The notes below the pieces were generated by a model. The model was given only the letters and a program-made list of their open reading frames with translations, ran no database searches and was not told the origin of the DNA. A stretch of DNA of 64,000 nucleotides from NCBI RefSeq assembly GCF_002116905.1, contig NZ_CP015118.1, forward strand, positions 5,952,001 through 6,016,000, read 5' to 3'. Origin of the DNA: Piscinibacter gummiphilus (GTDB lineage Bacteria > Pseudomonadota > Gammaproteobacteria > Burkholderiales > Burkholderiaceae_C). Positions 27,281 to 38,244 of this stretch are shown here, piece by piece (position 1 is the stretch's first letter; every line of letters begins with the position of its first letter). The position numbers and the translations under genes are program-made.

Positions 27281-27355
27281 GTTCATGTCCGCTTCCCTCC
27301 GGGCCGCTGGCGTACTACGCTTGCCGGTCCCAGCCAACCCGCGAGGAGAAGCCGC

Positions 27356-29548
<2,193 letters not shown>

Positions 29549-29564
29549 GGGTCCGGGCGGAGCG

Positions 29565-31541
29565 CTAGAACGTGGTCACCGCGAACGTGTTCCGCCCGTT
29601 CCGCTTGGCCCGGTAGAGCGCCCCGTCCGCCTTCGCCATGATGTCGACGGCCTGGATGCGCGGGTCGTCGACGTAGGCGACGCCGATGCTCGTCGTGACG
29701 CGGCGGATCTCGTCGCCGACGTGGAACGGCAGACGCATCAGCAGGCCGATCTTCTCGGCGATGGCCACGGCCTCCTCGACGTCCTTCAGGCCCTCGAGGA
29801 CGATGACGAACTCGTCGCCGGCCAGCCGCGCCACGGTGTCGGTCTGTCGCACGCACGTCAGCAGCCGCCGCGCGAACTCGCACAGCACCTCGTCGCCCGT
29901 GCCGTGGCCGCGGCTGTCGTTGATCTCCTTGAAGTGGTCCACGTCGAGGAACAGCAGCGCGAGGCGCTGCCGCGTGCGGCGGTGGCGGGCCACGCTCGAC
30001 TGCAGCCGCTCGTCGAACGCACGGCGGTTGGGCAGGCCGGTGAGCGGGTCCACGCGGGCCTGCTCGTTCAGCTTCGCCTCCACCTCCTTCAGCGCGGTGA
30101 CGTCGGTGCTGAGCGCGTAGAGGCCGTCCACGCGGCCGTCCTCGCGCACGTCGGGCACGTACACCGTGTGCAGGTGGCGCCGGGTGCCCCGGGTCGTCGA
30201 CACCAGGTCGAACTCCACGCGCTGGCCCGACAGCGCGGTTCGCAGCGCCTCGCGGCGTTGCTCGTACAGCTCGGGGCTCACGACGTCGCGGATGCGGCGG
30301 CCGATGGCGGCCACCGGGTCCACGTCGGACCACGCGCGGTAGGTCTCGTTGGCGAACTGCATGCGCTCGTCGGCATCCACGTACGAGATCAGCACCGGCA
30401 GGTTGTCGGCGATGGTGCGCAGGCGCTGCTCGCTGTGCTGCACCGCCGCGCGGGCCTCGTGCGTGTGGGCCATCAGTGTGTTGTAGGCCTGGACCACCTC
30501 GTAGACCTCGCGCGTCTCGTCGCGCAGGTCCACGACCACCGGCTCGGAACGGTCGAGCGATTGCACCATCGCCGCGCGCAGGTGGTCGATGGGTGCGAGC
30601 AGGCGCTCCACCAGCACCCAGATGCCGATGCCGGCCAGCACCATCAGCCCGAGGCCGAGGGCGATCACCTGCCGCTCGGAGTCGCGAAGCTGTTCGCGGG
30701 CCTCGGCGAGCGGGTAGGCCGTGGTCAAGAGCCACGGCACGTTCTTGAGCAGGCGGAAGCTGAAGAGGGCCTCGAGCCCGACCGAGTTCACGCCCTCGAA
30801 GGTGCCCTCCTCGCCGGCGAGCGCGCGGTACACGAGCGGGCTGCGGTCCGGTGGCGGCACCGGGGTCATGACGCGGTCGCGGTGGCCGTGCATCATGATC
30901 ATCGGTGTCTCGCCCTTGACGATCACCGACACGTACCCGGTCTTGCCCACCTTCACGTTCGACAGTTCGGTGAGGAAGTTGGGCCGCGTGAGGTAGAGGA
31001 TGCCGCCGAGCGCACCCACGGTCTCGCCGGAGGCCGTGCGGATGGGCGCCGCGAACACGATGTTGGGCTCGGCCGTCGCGCGGCCCGCCAGCGGTTCGGA
31101 CACCACGAGGCGGCCCGTCGCCATCACCTCCTTGAAATAGGCGCGGTCGGCCACCGAGCGGCCCACGCGGCCGGCGAACTCGGGCGTGTCGAACGTGATG
31201 CGGCCCTCGCGGTCGATCACGATCAGCGTGTCGAACAGGCCCAGCACCACCGGGCGCGAGGCGAAATGCTCGCGCAGCAGGTCGGGGCGGGCGATCAGTT
31301 CCGGGTCGATCACCGAGGCGGCCTGCTGCAGCGCCTGGCGCCGGTCGGCGACGCGGGCGTCGAGTTCGCGGGCGATGCTGTCGGACAAGGTCGTCTGCAC
31401 GTCGGCCGCGTTGCGTGTCATGTCCGAGCGCAACATCCACAGCGTGAAGGACGTGACCGCGATCACCACCACCACCATGGCAGCCGCCGACCAGAAGGCC
31501 AGCTTGGCTTTCAGGCTGCGTCGCTTGTAGTGTTTGAGCAT
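29565..31541 (-). CDS. Membrane diguanylate cyclase: dCache-HAMP-like-PAS-GGDEF
   Basis: 658 residues. One N-terminal membrane helix (about 13-37), a periplasmic double Cache domain (about 40-280, with AYFKEVMATGRLVVSEPLAG near 138), a second helix near 293-313, a HAMP-like linker, a PAS domain (about 370-490, RLRTIADNLPVLISYVDADE) and a GGDEF domain. The active-site motif is AGDEF near 570, an accepted variant, with an RxxD product-inhibition site (RQTD) five residues before it. It should make cyclic di-GMP in response to an extracellular small molecule. It is alone on its strand with 97 bp to the upstream peptidase gene. Confidence 0.9.
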   Translation of the reverse strand: MLKHYKRRSLKAKLAFWSAAAMVVVVIAVTSFTLWMLRSDMTRNAADVQTTLSDSIARELDARVADRRQALQQAASVIDPELIARPDLLREHFASRPVVLGLFDTLIVIDREGRITFDTPEFAGRVGRSVADRAYFKEVMATGRLVVSEPLAGRATAEPNIVFAAPIRTASGETVGALGGILYLTRPNFLTELSNVKVGKTGYVSVIVKGETPMIMMHGHRDRVMTPVPPPDRSPLVYRALAGEEGTFEGVNSVGLEALFSFRLLKNVPWLLTTAYPLAEAREQLRDSERQVIALGLGLMVLAGIGIWVLVERLLAPIDHLRAAMVQSLDRSEPVVVDLRDETREVYEVVQAYNTLMAHTHEARAAVQHSEQRLRTIADNLPVLISYVDADERMQFANETYRAWSDVDPVAAIGRRIRDVVSPELYEQRREALRTALSGQRVEFDLVSTTRGTRRHLHTVYVPDVREDGRVDGLYALSTDVTALKEVEAKLNEQARVDPLTGLPNRRAFDERLQSSVARHRRTRQRLALLFLDVDHFKEINDSRGHGTGDEVLCEFARRLLTCVRQTDTVARLAGDEFVIVLEGLKDVEEAVAIAEKIGLLMRLPFHVGDEIRRVTTSIGVAYVDDPRIQAVDIMAKADGALYRAKRNGRNTFAVTTF

Positions 31542-31638
31542 CGCGGGCGGTCGAAGGGACGGGCAGACGCGAGCCTAGCCGTCCGCAGCCACCCCCGGTC
31601 CGCGGATGAGCGGGCCGATCCGCCCGCAGTTGCGACGA

Positions 31639-32460
31639 TCACCAGCTGCCCGGATCGATGCGGTAGAGCGCAGTGAACTCGCGGTACAGCAGCGGGTGCT
31701 CGGCCGCCAGCCGTTCGGGCTGCTCGAAGAACACCTCCGACGCCACGGCGAAGAACTCGGCGGGGTTCGTGGCGCCGTAGGTGCTGAACAGGGACGGCTC
31801 GCCCGTGGCCGCCCGGGCCTGCAGCTCCGCGAAGGCGTCGCCCATCACCTGCGCCCAGCGCGCGCGCCGCTGGGTGGGGCCGAGGGCGGGGGCGCCGTTG
31901 GCCGGACCGTTCTCCTGGTCGAGCTGGTGCGCGAACTCGTGGATCACGACGTTCTGGCCGTCGCCCGGCGTGGCCGCGCCCGAGACGGTGTCGTCCCACG
32001 AAAGGATCACCTGCCCCTGCGACCACGATTCGCCGGACAGCGCCTGGCGCTCGTCGCGCACGATGCCGCCGCCCTCGGCGTGCACCTTGTCGACGAGGAA
32101 GGCGCCCGGGTAGACGAGGATCTGGCGCAGCTTCGGGTAGTAGCTCGACGGCCGGTTGAGCAGCAGCAGGCAGGCCTGCGCGGCGATGGTGACCCGCACC
32201 TCGTCGGTCACCTGGAAGCCGGCGCAGCCGATGAAGGCCTTCTCGCGCAGGAACACCTGCATGTGCGCCTTGAGCTGCAGCTGCAGGTCGGCGGGCAGGC
32301 CGCGCACGTACGGCACGCGGCGGCGCAGGATGGTGCGCCAGTCGGCGGGGAAGGGCAGCGCGCGCCAGCGGGCGCGGCGGCGTTCGGTGAACCAGGGTTC
32401 GGTCACCAGCCAGCCGATCCACAGCAGGGCCAGGGCCGAGACGATCAGCAGGGTGAGCAC
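31639..32460 (-). CDS. mtfA: MtfA-like zinc metallopeptidase (M90) with N-terminal membrane helix
   Basis: 273 residues. The motif VIHEFAHQLD near residue 173 is the HExxH zinc site, with a further Glu in NPAEFFAVASEVFFE near 232 as third ligand. The core matches MtfA (Mlc titration factor A), which in enterobacteria inactivates the glucose repressor Mlc. Here residues 1-20 (LTLLIVSALALLWIGWLV) form a membrane helix, common in non-enteric homologues. No Mlc homologue is visible in the window, so the physiological partner is unknown. Confidence 0.85.
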   Translation of the reverse strand: MLTLLIVSALALLWIGWLVTEPWFTERRRARWRALPFPADWRTILRRRVPYVRGLPADLQLQLKAHMQVFLREKAFIGCAGFQVTDEVRVTIAAQACLLLLNRPSSYYPKLRQILVYPGAFLVDKVHAEGGGIVRDERQALSGESWSQGQVILSWDDTVSGAATPGDGQNVVIHEFAHQLDQENGPANGAPALGPTQRRARWAQVMGDAFAELQARAATGEPSLFSTYGATNPAEFFAVASEVFFEQPERLAAEHPLLYREFTALYRIDPGSW

Positions 32461-32568
32461 GGACGGGTCCCCGGGGTGTTCTGGAAGTACCCTGCAGATG
32501 GGCGCGGGCGGGCGGATTTCAATGGCGGCGGGTGCGTTAGGCTACGCGCTTCGCTTCTCCATCACGCC

Positions 32569-33723
32569 ATGTCCCATCCCGTCGTCATCCTCGGCACCGG
32601 CCTCGCCGGCTTCACGCTCGCCCGCGAGTTCCGCAAACTCGACAAGGAAACGCCCCTTGTCCTCGTCAGCCGCGACCACGGCGGCTTCTATTCGAAGCCC
32701 ATGCTGTCGAACGCGCTGGCCGGCAACAAGACGCCCGCGAGCCTCGTGATGAAGGACAGCGACAAGATGAGCGCCGAACTCGGCGCGGCCACGATCCACA
32801 AGGGCCGCACCGTGGCCGGCATCGACACGGCCGCCCGGGTGATCGAGCTGGACGGCGGCGAGCGCATCGCCTACCGCGACCTCGTCTTCGCCGTCGGCGC
32901 CGACCCGATCCGCCTGCCCATCGAGGGCGACGCGGCCGACACGGTGCTGTCCGTCAACGACCTCGACGACTACGGCCGCTTCTCGGAACGCCTGGACGGC
33001 GTCACCTCGGTCGCCGTGCTGGGGGCCGGCCTGATCGGCTGCGAGTTCGCGAACGACCTGCTGTCGCGCGGCATCTCGCCCACCGTGATCGACCTGGCGC
33101 CGCGCGTGCTGCCGCGCCTGCTGCCCGACGCGGCCAGCGAACGGCTGCGCTCGAAGCTCGCCGAGGCCGGGGCGTCGTTCCGCTTCAACGTGTCCGTGTC
33201 CCGCGTGGACCGCGCCGGCGCGGGCCTGAAGCTCACGCTGAGCGACGGCAGCGTGCTCGACGCGGGCCTCGTGCTCTCGGCCGTGGGCCTGCGCCCGCGC
33301 ACCGGCCTCGCCGCCGAGGCCGGCGTGCGCGTGAACCGCGGCATCGTCACCGACCGGCTGCTGTCGGCCAGCGCCCCGCACACGCACGCGCTGGGCGACT
33401 GCGCCGAGGTGGACGGCCACACCCTGCCCTACGTGATGCCCATCATGCAGCAGGCCCGGGCGCTGGCGGCCACCCTGGCCGGCAACGCCACCCCGGTGGT
33501 CTACCCGCCGATGCCGGTCATCGTGAAGACGCCGGCGTGCCCCACGGTCGTGTGCCCGCCGGCGCTCGACGCCTCGGGCGCCTGGACGGTGGAGCTGACC
33601 GACGACGGCTGCGATGCCCGCTTCCACAGTGGCGACGGGCAGCTGCTCGGCTTCGCGCTGCTGGGCGCGGCCACGAAGCAGCGGCAGGCGCTGGTGTCGC
33701 AGGTGCCCGGCCTGCTCGTGTGA
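32569..33723 (+). CDS. FAD-dependent NAD(P)H oxidoreductase, rubredoxin reductase type
   Basis: 384 residues. Two dinucleotide-binding motifs: VVILGTGLAGFTLARE at the N-terminus (FAD) and VAVLGAGLIGCEFAND near residue 145 (NAD(P)H), plus THALGDCAEVDG near 273 that closes on FAD. The overall layout is that of rubredoxin-NAD reductase (AlkT/RubB class), passing electrons from NADH to rubredoxin. No rubredoxin gene is visible beside it, so the electron acceptor is not proven. Preceded by a 108-bp gap divergent from the MtfA gene. Confidence 0.85.
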   Translation: MSHPVVILGTGLAGFTLAREFRKLDKETPLVLVSRDHGGFYSKPMLSNALAGNKTPASLVMKDSDKMSAELGAATIHKGRTVAGIDTAARVIELDGGERIAYRDLVFAVGADPIRLPIEGDAADTVLSVNDLDDYGRFSERLDGVTSVAVLGAGLIGCEFANDLLSRGISPTVIDLAPRVLPRLLPDAASERLRSKLAEAGASFRFNVSVSRVDRAGAGLKLTLSDGSVLDAGLVLSAVGLRPRTGLAAEAGVRVNRGIVTDRLLSASAPHTHALGDCAEVDGHTLPYVMPIMQQARALAATLAGNATPVVYPPMPVIVKTPACPTVVCPPALDASGAWTVELTDDGCDARFHSGDGQLLGFALLGAATKQRQALVSQVPGLLV

Positions 33724-33826
33724 CAGCGACGGAAGAGTTTCACGTGAGCGTGCGTTTTCTTGCGCTTTTTTACGCCTCACACTGAAACGATCGGCGCACA
33801 CTGGGGCTCATCGAACGATCCTCTCG

Positions 33827-34030
33827 ATGCCCGCCATGCGCCACTTCCTCCGCCAACGTTCCGCCCGCCTCTACCTCCTCGGCCACGGCCTGATCTTCAT
33901 CGGCGCCTGGTCCATCGAGGCCACCGGGTCGTACGTGCCCATGGCGCTCGCGGCCTCGGCCGGGCTGATGCTGTCGATGCCGCTGTTCTGCGAGCGGCTC
34001 GCCCGCGCCAAGGCGGCGCGCCAGCGCTGA
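33827..34030 (+). CDS. Small two-helix membrane protein
   Basis: 67 residues, not recognised. Starts MPAMRHFLRQRSARLYLLGH; an internal ATG three codons on is an alternative. Two hydrophobic segments (about 16-30 and 36-52) joined by a turn, then a basic tail (ERLARAKAARQR). The basic ends and the lack of stop-rich frames suggest a real gene, but there is no family match I can name and no clear ribosome site. Upstream, 33724-33826 holds an imperfect GTGAG...CTCAC hairpin. Confidence 0.45.
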   Translation: MPAMRHFLRQRSARLYLLGHGLIFIGAWSIEATGSYVPMALAASAGLMLSMPLFCERLARAKAARQR

Positions 34031-34132
34031 ACGCCCTGTAGGAGCGTGCCCACCGCCGGGCACGCTGCCGTCCGCTGCCCTCGGGCCGCGGGCCCCGGCA
34101 TCCTCTGGAACTCACTCTTCCAGGAGATCGCC

Positions 34133-34654
34133 ATGAGCAACACCGGACCCCTCGTCACGGGCCTCTTCCGTGACCGCGACAGCGCCGAACAGGCCTACCA
34201 GTCCGTCCAGGACCGGGGCTACGGCAGGAACGATGTCAACCTCGTGATGTCCGACGACACCCGCCAGCGCTACTTCGCCGACGACGTGCGCGTCACCGAA
34301 CTGGGCACCAAGGCCGCCGAAGGCGCCGGCGTGGGTGGCGCGATCGGCGGCACCGTGGGTGCCATCGCCGCGGCCATCGCCGCCGTGGGCACCACCCTCG
34401 CCATTCCCGGCCTCGGCCTCGTGATCGCCGGCCCGCTGGCCGCGGCCGTCGCCGGCGCGGGTGCGGGCGCCGCCACCGGCGGCCTCGTGGGCGCGCTGAT
34501 CGGCTGGGGCATTCCGGAGGAACGCCTCAAGACGTACGACGCGGGCATCCGCGACGGCGCCATCCTGATGGCGGTGAAGCCGCGGTCGGACGCCGACGCG
34601 GCGCACTTCGAGAACCAGTGGCGCGTGACCAAGGGGCAGGACGTCTACCGCTGA
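34133..34654 (+). CDS. General stress protein 17M-like glycine-zipper protein
   Basis: 173 residues. The N-terminal 50 residues (VTGLFRDRDSAEQAYQSVQ, DVNLVMSDDT) match the general stress protein 17M/YflT domain. Then come two glycine-zipper membrane segments: GVGGAIGGTVGAIAAAIAAVG near 65 and AAVAGAGAGAATGGLVGALIG near 105. Finally a second half, GIPEERLKTYDAGIRDGAIL, close to the usual end of this family. Role unknown; probably induced by stress. The start has an AGGAG ribosome site 8 bp upstream. It ends 9 bp before the convergent priA stop. Confidence 0.8.
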   Translation: MSNTGPLVTGLFRDRDSAEQAYQSVQDRGYGRNDVNLVMSDDTRQRYFADDVRVTELGTKAAEGAGVGGAIGGTVGAIAAAIAAVGTTLAIPGLGLVIAGPLAAAVAGAGAGAATGGLVGALIGWGIPEERLKTYDAGIRDGAILMAVKPRSDADAAHFENQWRVTKGQDVYR

Positions 34655-34663
34655 TCCTGCGGA

Positions 34664-36760
34664 TCAGATCGCCAGCGGGTCCACGTCCAGCGCCCAGCGC
34701 AGCACGCCCTTGTGCGTGGCCCGCAGCGACGGCAGCGCCGCCATCCATGGCGACAGCACCCGCTGCAGCTGCGGTCGAGACGACGCCTCGACCAGCATCT
34801 GCATGCGCTCGACCCCCGCCACCCGCGCGATCGTCGTGGGCACCGGCGGGTACAGCAGCAGCTCGTTCGCCCCCGGCAGCTCCGCCGCGAGGTCGGCCGC
34901 CGCCTGCAGGAAATCGCGCGCGGCCTCGGGCGTGCGGGCCTCGGCCCGCATCAGCGCGAGGTGCACGTAGGGCGGCAGCCCGGCGATCTCCCGCTCCTTC
35001 AGCTGGCTGGCCGCGAAGGCCTTGAAGTCGTGCTGGCGCAGTGCGGTGTAGACCGGGTGCGTCGGGTGCCAGGTCTGCACCCACATCTCGCTGCGGTCGG
35101 CCTGCGCCGCGTCGCGCCCCGCGCGGCCGGCGGCCTGCATCAGCAGCGAGAACAGCCGCTCCGGCGCGCGGAAGTCGCTGCTGAAGAGGGCGCTGTCGGG
35201 GTTCACCGCGGCCACGAGCGTGATGCGGCGGAAGTCGTGACCCTTCGTGACCATCTGCGTGCCGACGAGGATGTCGACCTCGCCGGCGTGCACGGCCGAC
35301 AGGCTCGCCTCCAGCGCGCCCTTGTGTTTCGTGGTGTCGGCGTCGATGCGGGCCACGCGGGCGCCGGGCAGTGCGGCGGCGAGCTGCTCCTCGAGCTTCT
35401 CGGTGCCCTGGCCCAGCGGGGCGATGTCGAGGTTGCCGCAGTCCGGGCACGCGCGCGGCACCGGCTGCGTGAAGCCGCAGTGGTGGCAGCGCAGCGTGCG
35501 GTCGCCCTTGTGGAACACCCGCCAGGCGCTGCAGTGCGGGCACCCGCTCTTCCAGCCGCAGTCGGTGCAGTGGAGCACCGGGGCGTACCCGCGGCGGTTC
35601 AGGAACACGAGGCTCTGCTCGCCGCGTTCGAGGCGCTTGGCGAGCGCGGCCACCAGCGCCGGTGCGAGGGCCGTGGTGGCGCCACGCACCTTGGGCAGCA
35701 GGTTCATGTCGGCGAGCCGCACCTTCGGCAGCACGCCGCCTCCCACCCGGTTCGCGAGCGTCAGCCGCAGGTAGCGCCCCTGCTCGGCCCGCTGCCAGCT
35801 CTCGAGCGACGGCGTGGCCGACCCGAGCAGCACGCACGACCCCTCGAGCTTGCCGCGGTAGACGGCCAGGTCCCGGGCCGAGTAGCGCGCGCCCTCCTGC
35901 TGCTTGAACGACGGGTCGTGTTCCTCGTCCACGACGATCAGGCCGAGGCGGGGCAGCGGGGCGAACACCGCGAGGCGCGTGCCCAGCACGAGGTCGGCAA
36001 GGCCCAAGTGCGCCGCGAGCCAGTTCTTCAGACGCTGCGCCGGGGTCAGCCCGCTGTGCAGCGAGACGATGCGCCGGGGCGTGTCGCCCCCGCCGAACCG
36101 TTCGGCGAACCGGGCTTCGAGCTGCGGCGTCAGGTTGATCTCGGGCACCAGCACCAGCACCTGGCGGCCGGCAGCCAGCGCCGCCTCGGCGGCGCGCAGG
36201 TACACCTCGGTCTTGCCGCTGCCGGTCAGCCCGTGCAGCAGCACCACCGGCGCGGCGCCGGGCAGGTTCACCTCGGCCAGCTTCGCGAGAGCGTCGGCCT
36301 GGTCCGACGTGAGTTCGGGACGGACGGGCGCGGGCGCCGCGGGCACCGGCTTGTCGTACGCCTTGCGCAGTTTCGCGATGCGGCTGGCCAACCCGGCGTT
36401 GTCCAGCTTGCGGAGTTCGGGCGGCAGCACCGCCATCGCCACCTCGCCAAGACCCCGCTGGTAGTAGGTGGACGTGAACTTCACCAGGTCGCACCAGCGG
36501 GCCGACAGCGGCGGCAGCGCGTCGACCACCTCGGTGACGGCCTTCAACGCGTGCCCCTCGTCGTCGCCCGGGGCGGTGGTCCACACGACCCCGGGCACGT
36601 CCCGCCGCCCCAGCGGCACACGCACCAAGGCGCCGGGCGAGAGCGGCCGCTCGCTCAGGTAGTCGAGCGGACCGTGCAATCCGCTGTGCAGCGGCGCCTC
36701 GACCGCGACCGCCAGCCGGACCGGATCCGCCCCTGGCGAAGTCAGCGAGTTAGCCGTCAA
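34664..36760 (-). CDS. priA: Primosomal protein N' (replication restart helicase PriA)
   Basis: 698 residues. Restarts collapsed replication forks by recognising branched DNA and loading the primosome. The 3' DNA-binding domain comes first (about 1-105), then helicase motifs LHGLTGSGKTEVYLRA near 175 (Walker A), VDEEHDPSFKQQEG near 275 (motif II), and RGYAPVLHCTDCGWKSGCPHC near 395-415 beginning the eight-Cys zinc region (CHHCGF, CPDCGN). The C-terminal helicase lobe has GTQMVTKGHDF and AGRAGRD. The start fits the family. Ends opposite the stress-protein gene; its promoter faces an AT-rich gap before hemE. Confidence 0.95.
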   Translation of the reverse strand: MTANSLTSPGADPVRLAVAVEAPLHSGLHGPLDYLSERPLSPGALVRVPLGRRDVPGVVWTTAPGDDEGHALKAVTEVVDALPPLSARWCDLVKFTSTYYQRGLGEVAMAVLPPELRKLDNAGLASRIAKLRKAYDKPVPAAPAPVRPELTSDQADALAKLAEVNLPGAAPVVLLHGLTGSGKTEVYLRAAEAALAAGRQVLVLVPEINLTPQLEARFAERFGGGDTPRRIVSLHSGLTPAQRLKNWLAAHLGLADLVLGTRLAVFAPLPRLGLIVVDEEHDPSFKQQEGARYSARDLAVYRGKLEGSCVLLGSATPSLESWQRAEQGRYLRLTLANRVGGGVLPKVRLADMNLLPKVRGATTALAPALVAALAKRLERGEQSLVFLNRRGYAPVLHCTDCGWKSGCPHCSAWRVFHKGDRTLRCHHCGFTQPVPRACPDCGNLDIAPLGQGTEKLEEQLAAALPGARVARIDADTTKHKGALEASLSAVHAGEVDILVGTQMVTKGHDFRRITLVAAVNPDSALFSSDFRAPERLFSLLMQAAGRAGRDAAQADRSEMWVQTWHPTHPVYTALRQHDFKAFAASQLKEREIAGLPPYVHLALMRAEARTPEAARDFLQAAADLAAELPGANELLLYPPVPTTIARVAGVERMQMLVEASSRPQLQRVLSPWMAALPSLRATHKGVLRWALDVDPLAI

Positions 36761-37096
36761 AGTTCAGGCCTTTTTGAGACATTGCGCTTAAGGCCATGAT
36801 TTGAATGAACTTTTGGAGCTTTCCACCGGATCTGTGGATAACTTTGTGGGTAAGCTGCCCACAGGCGCGCTAAGACGTTGATCTGTTTGGCTTCCGCTTG
36901 GAATGCCCACTTTCGTGGCAATCAGCGAACCTAATGAAATCAACAACTTAGCAAGCACATTCGAGAAATGTCTGCTGCGCTGCAGCACCCCTTCAGTGGG
37001 GTTGCCGCACGCAGCATTTTGGGGATAAGTCAAGCCTTGACGAACGATTAACGAGTTTGTACGGGCGTTCAGGCACGCAGATGGCCCGTTTCCACG
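36761..37096. other. AT-rich intergenic region with DnaA-box-like sites, priA-hemE
   Basis: 336 bp with no convincing gene. In places GC falls to about 43 % (36901-36960) against about 70 % around. It contains a perfect DnaA box on the minus strand (36833-36841, TGTGGATAA), two one-mismatch relatives (TGTGGGTAA at 36845-36853 and TGGGGATAA at 37020-37028) and a 6-bp hairpin TGTGGG/CCCACA at 36845-36863. An 81-codon minus-strand ORF crosses the region but looks spurious. Confidence 0.7.
36833..36841 (-). promoter_or_regulatory. DnaA box, perfect consensus
   Basis: TTATCCACA on the minus strand, exactly the E. coli DnaA consensus. It may titrate DnaA or link priA expression to replication; one box alone does not make an origin. 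Confidence 0.55.
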
Positions 37097-38191
37097 TCAG
37101 CGGGCGCCCGCTCGCTGCGCCCGGGAGTGTTCGTGCACCGTGTCGACCAGCACCTTCACGATCTCGGGCGGGGTGAACTGGCTGATGCCGTGCCCGAGGT
37201 TGAAGACGTGCCCGGCCGTGGTGCCGTCGGCATTGGCTGGCGCACCGAAACTGTCGAGCGTGCGGATCACCTCGGCGCGCACCTGCTCCGGCGGCGCGAA
37301 CAGCACGTTCGGATCCAGGTTGCCCTGCAGCGCCACGCGGCCGCCCACGCGGCGGCGGGCCTCGCCCAGGTTCATCGTCCAGTCGAGGCCCACCACGTCG
37401 GTGCCGCTGGCCGCGATCTCGTCGAGCCACAGGCCCCCGCCCTTCGTGAAGACGATGTGGGGGATGCGCCGGCCGCCCTTCTCGCGCTGCAGCTTCGCGA
37501 GCACGCGCCGGGTGTAAGCGAGGCTGAACTGCTGGAACGCGCCGTCGGCCAGCACGCCGCCCCAGCTGTCGAAGATCATCACGGCCTGGGCGCCCGCGTC
37601 GATCTGGGCGTTCAGGTACACCGCCACCGCGTCGGCGTTGACCTCCAGCATGCGGTGCATCAGGTCGGGTCGGGCGTACATCATCGACTTGACGAGGCGG
37701 TAGTCGTCCGACCCCTGGCCTTCGACCATGTAGCAGGCGAGCGTCCACGGGCTGCCGGAGAACCCGATCAGCGGCACGCGGCCGTTCAGGGCCTTGCGGA
37801 TCGACGTGACGGCGTCGAACACGTAGCGCAGCTTGTCGAGGTCGGGCACCGCGAGGCGGGCCACCGCGGCCTCGTCACGCACCGGCGACGCGAACTTCGG
37901 GCCCTCGCCGATGGCGAAGCTCAGGCCGAGGCCCATGGCGTCGGGCACCGTGAGGATGTCGCTGAACAGGATGGCGGCATCGAGGTCGTAGCGCTCCAGC
38001 GGCTGGAGGGTGACGTCGGTGGCGTACTGCGTGTTGGTGGCGAGCCCCATGAAACTGCCCGCTTGCGCCCGCGTCTCCCGGTACTCCGGCAGGTAGCGGC
38101 CCGCCTGGCGCATGAGCCAGACCGGGGTGTGCGGGGTGGGCTCGCGCAGGCACGCGCGCAGGAAGGTGTCGTTCTGGAGGGGTGCAAACAT
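37097..38191 (-). CDS. hemE: Uroporphyrinogen decarboxylase
   Basis: 364 residues. Removes four acetate carboxyls from uroporphyrinogen III in haem synthesis. Family marks: MRQAGRYLPEYR near 27 (substrate-binding Arg), FSDILTVPDAMG near 75 (catalytic Asp), GFSGSPWTLACYMVEG near 130, SWGGVLADGAF near 210 and GNLDPNVLFAP near 300, HVFNLGHGI near 330. The start is the ATG that gives FAPLQNDTFLRACL, which matches the conserved family start; an earlier in-frame ATG is less likely. Divergent from cysK across a 53-bp gap. Confidence 0.95.
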   Translation of the reverse strand: MFAPLQNDTFLRACLREPTPHTPVWLMRQAGRYLPEYRETRAQAGSFMGLATNTQYATDVTLQPLERYDLDAAILFSDILTVPDAMGLGLSFAIGEGPKFASPVRDEAAVARLAVPDLDKLRYVFDAVTSIRKALNGRVPLIGFSGSPWTLACYMVEGQGSDDYRLVKSMMYARPDLMHRMLEVNADAVAVYLNAQIDAGAQAVMIFDSWGGVLADGAFQQFSLAYTRRVLAKLQREKGGRRIPHIVFTKGGGLWLDEIAASGTDVVGLDWTMNLGEARRRVGGRVALQGNLDPNVLFAPPEQVRAEVIRTLDSFGAPANADGTTAGHVFNLGHGISQFTPPEIVKVLVDTVHEHSRAQRAGAR

Positions 38192-38244
38192 GTCCGGGAT
38201 TATCGTTGCACCCATAATTTGCCACCACGACCGGAGGAACCCCA

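Noticed and set aside
33736..33780. GTGAG...CTCAC hairpin with internal T-run
   Set aside because: Imperfect stem with a T-run inside the loop; may be a terminator for the oxidoreductase gene but the fold is weak.
36788..37033. 81-codon minus-strand ORF in the priA-hemE gap
   Set aside because: No ribosome site, no conserved pattern, and it runs through the DnaA-box cluster; likely chance in an AT-rich gap.
36761..37096. Full replication origin (oriC)
   Set aside because: Only one perfect DnaA box, no dnaA/dnaN and no clear unwinding element; kept as a weaker regulatory claim.
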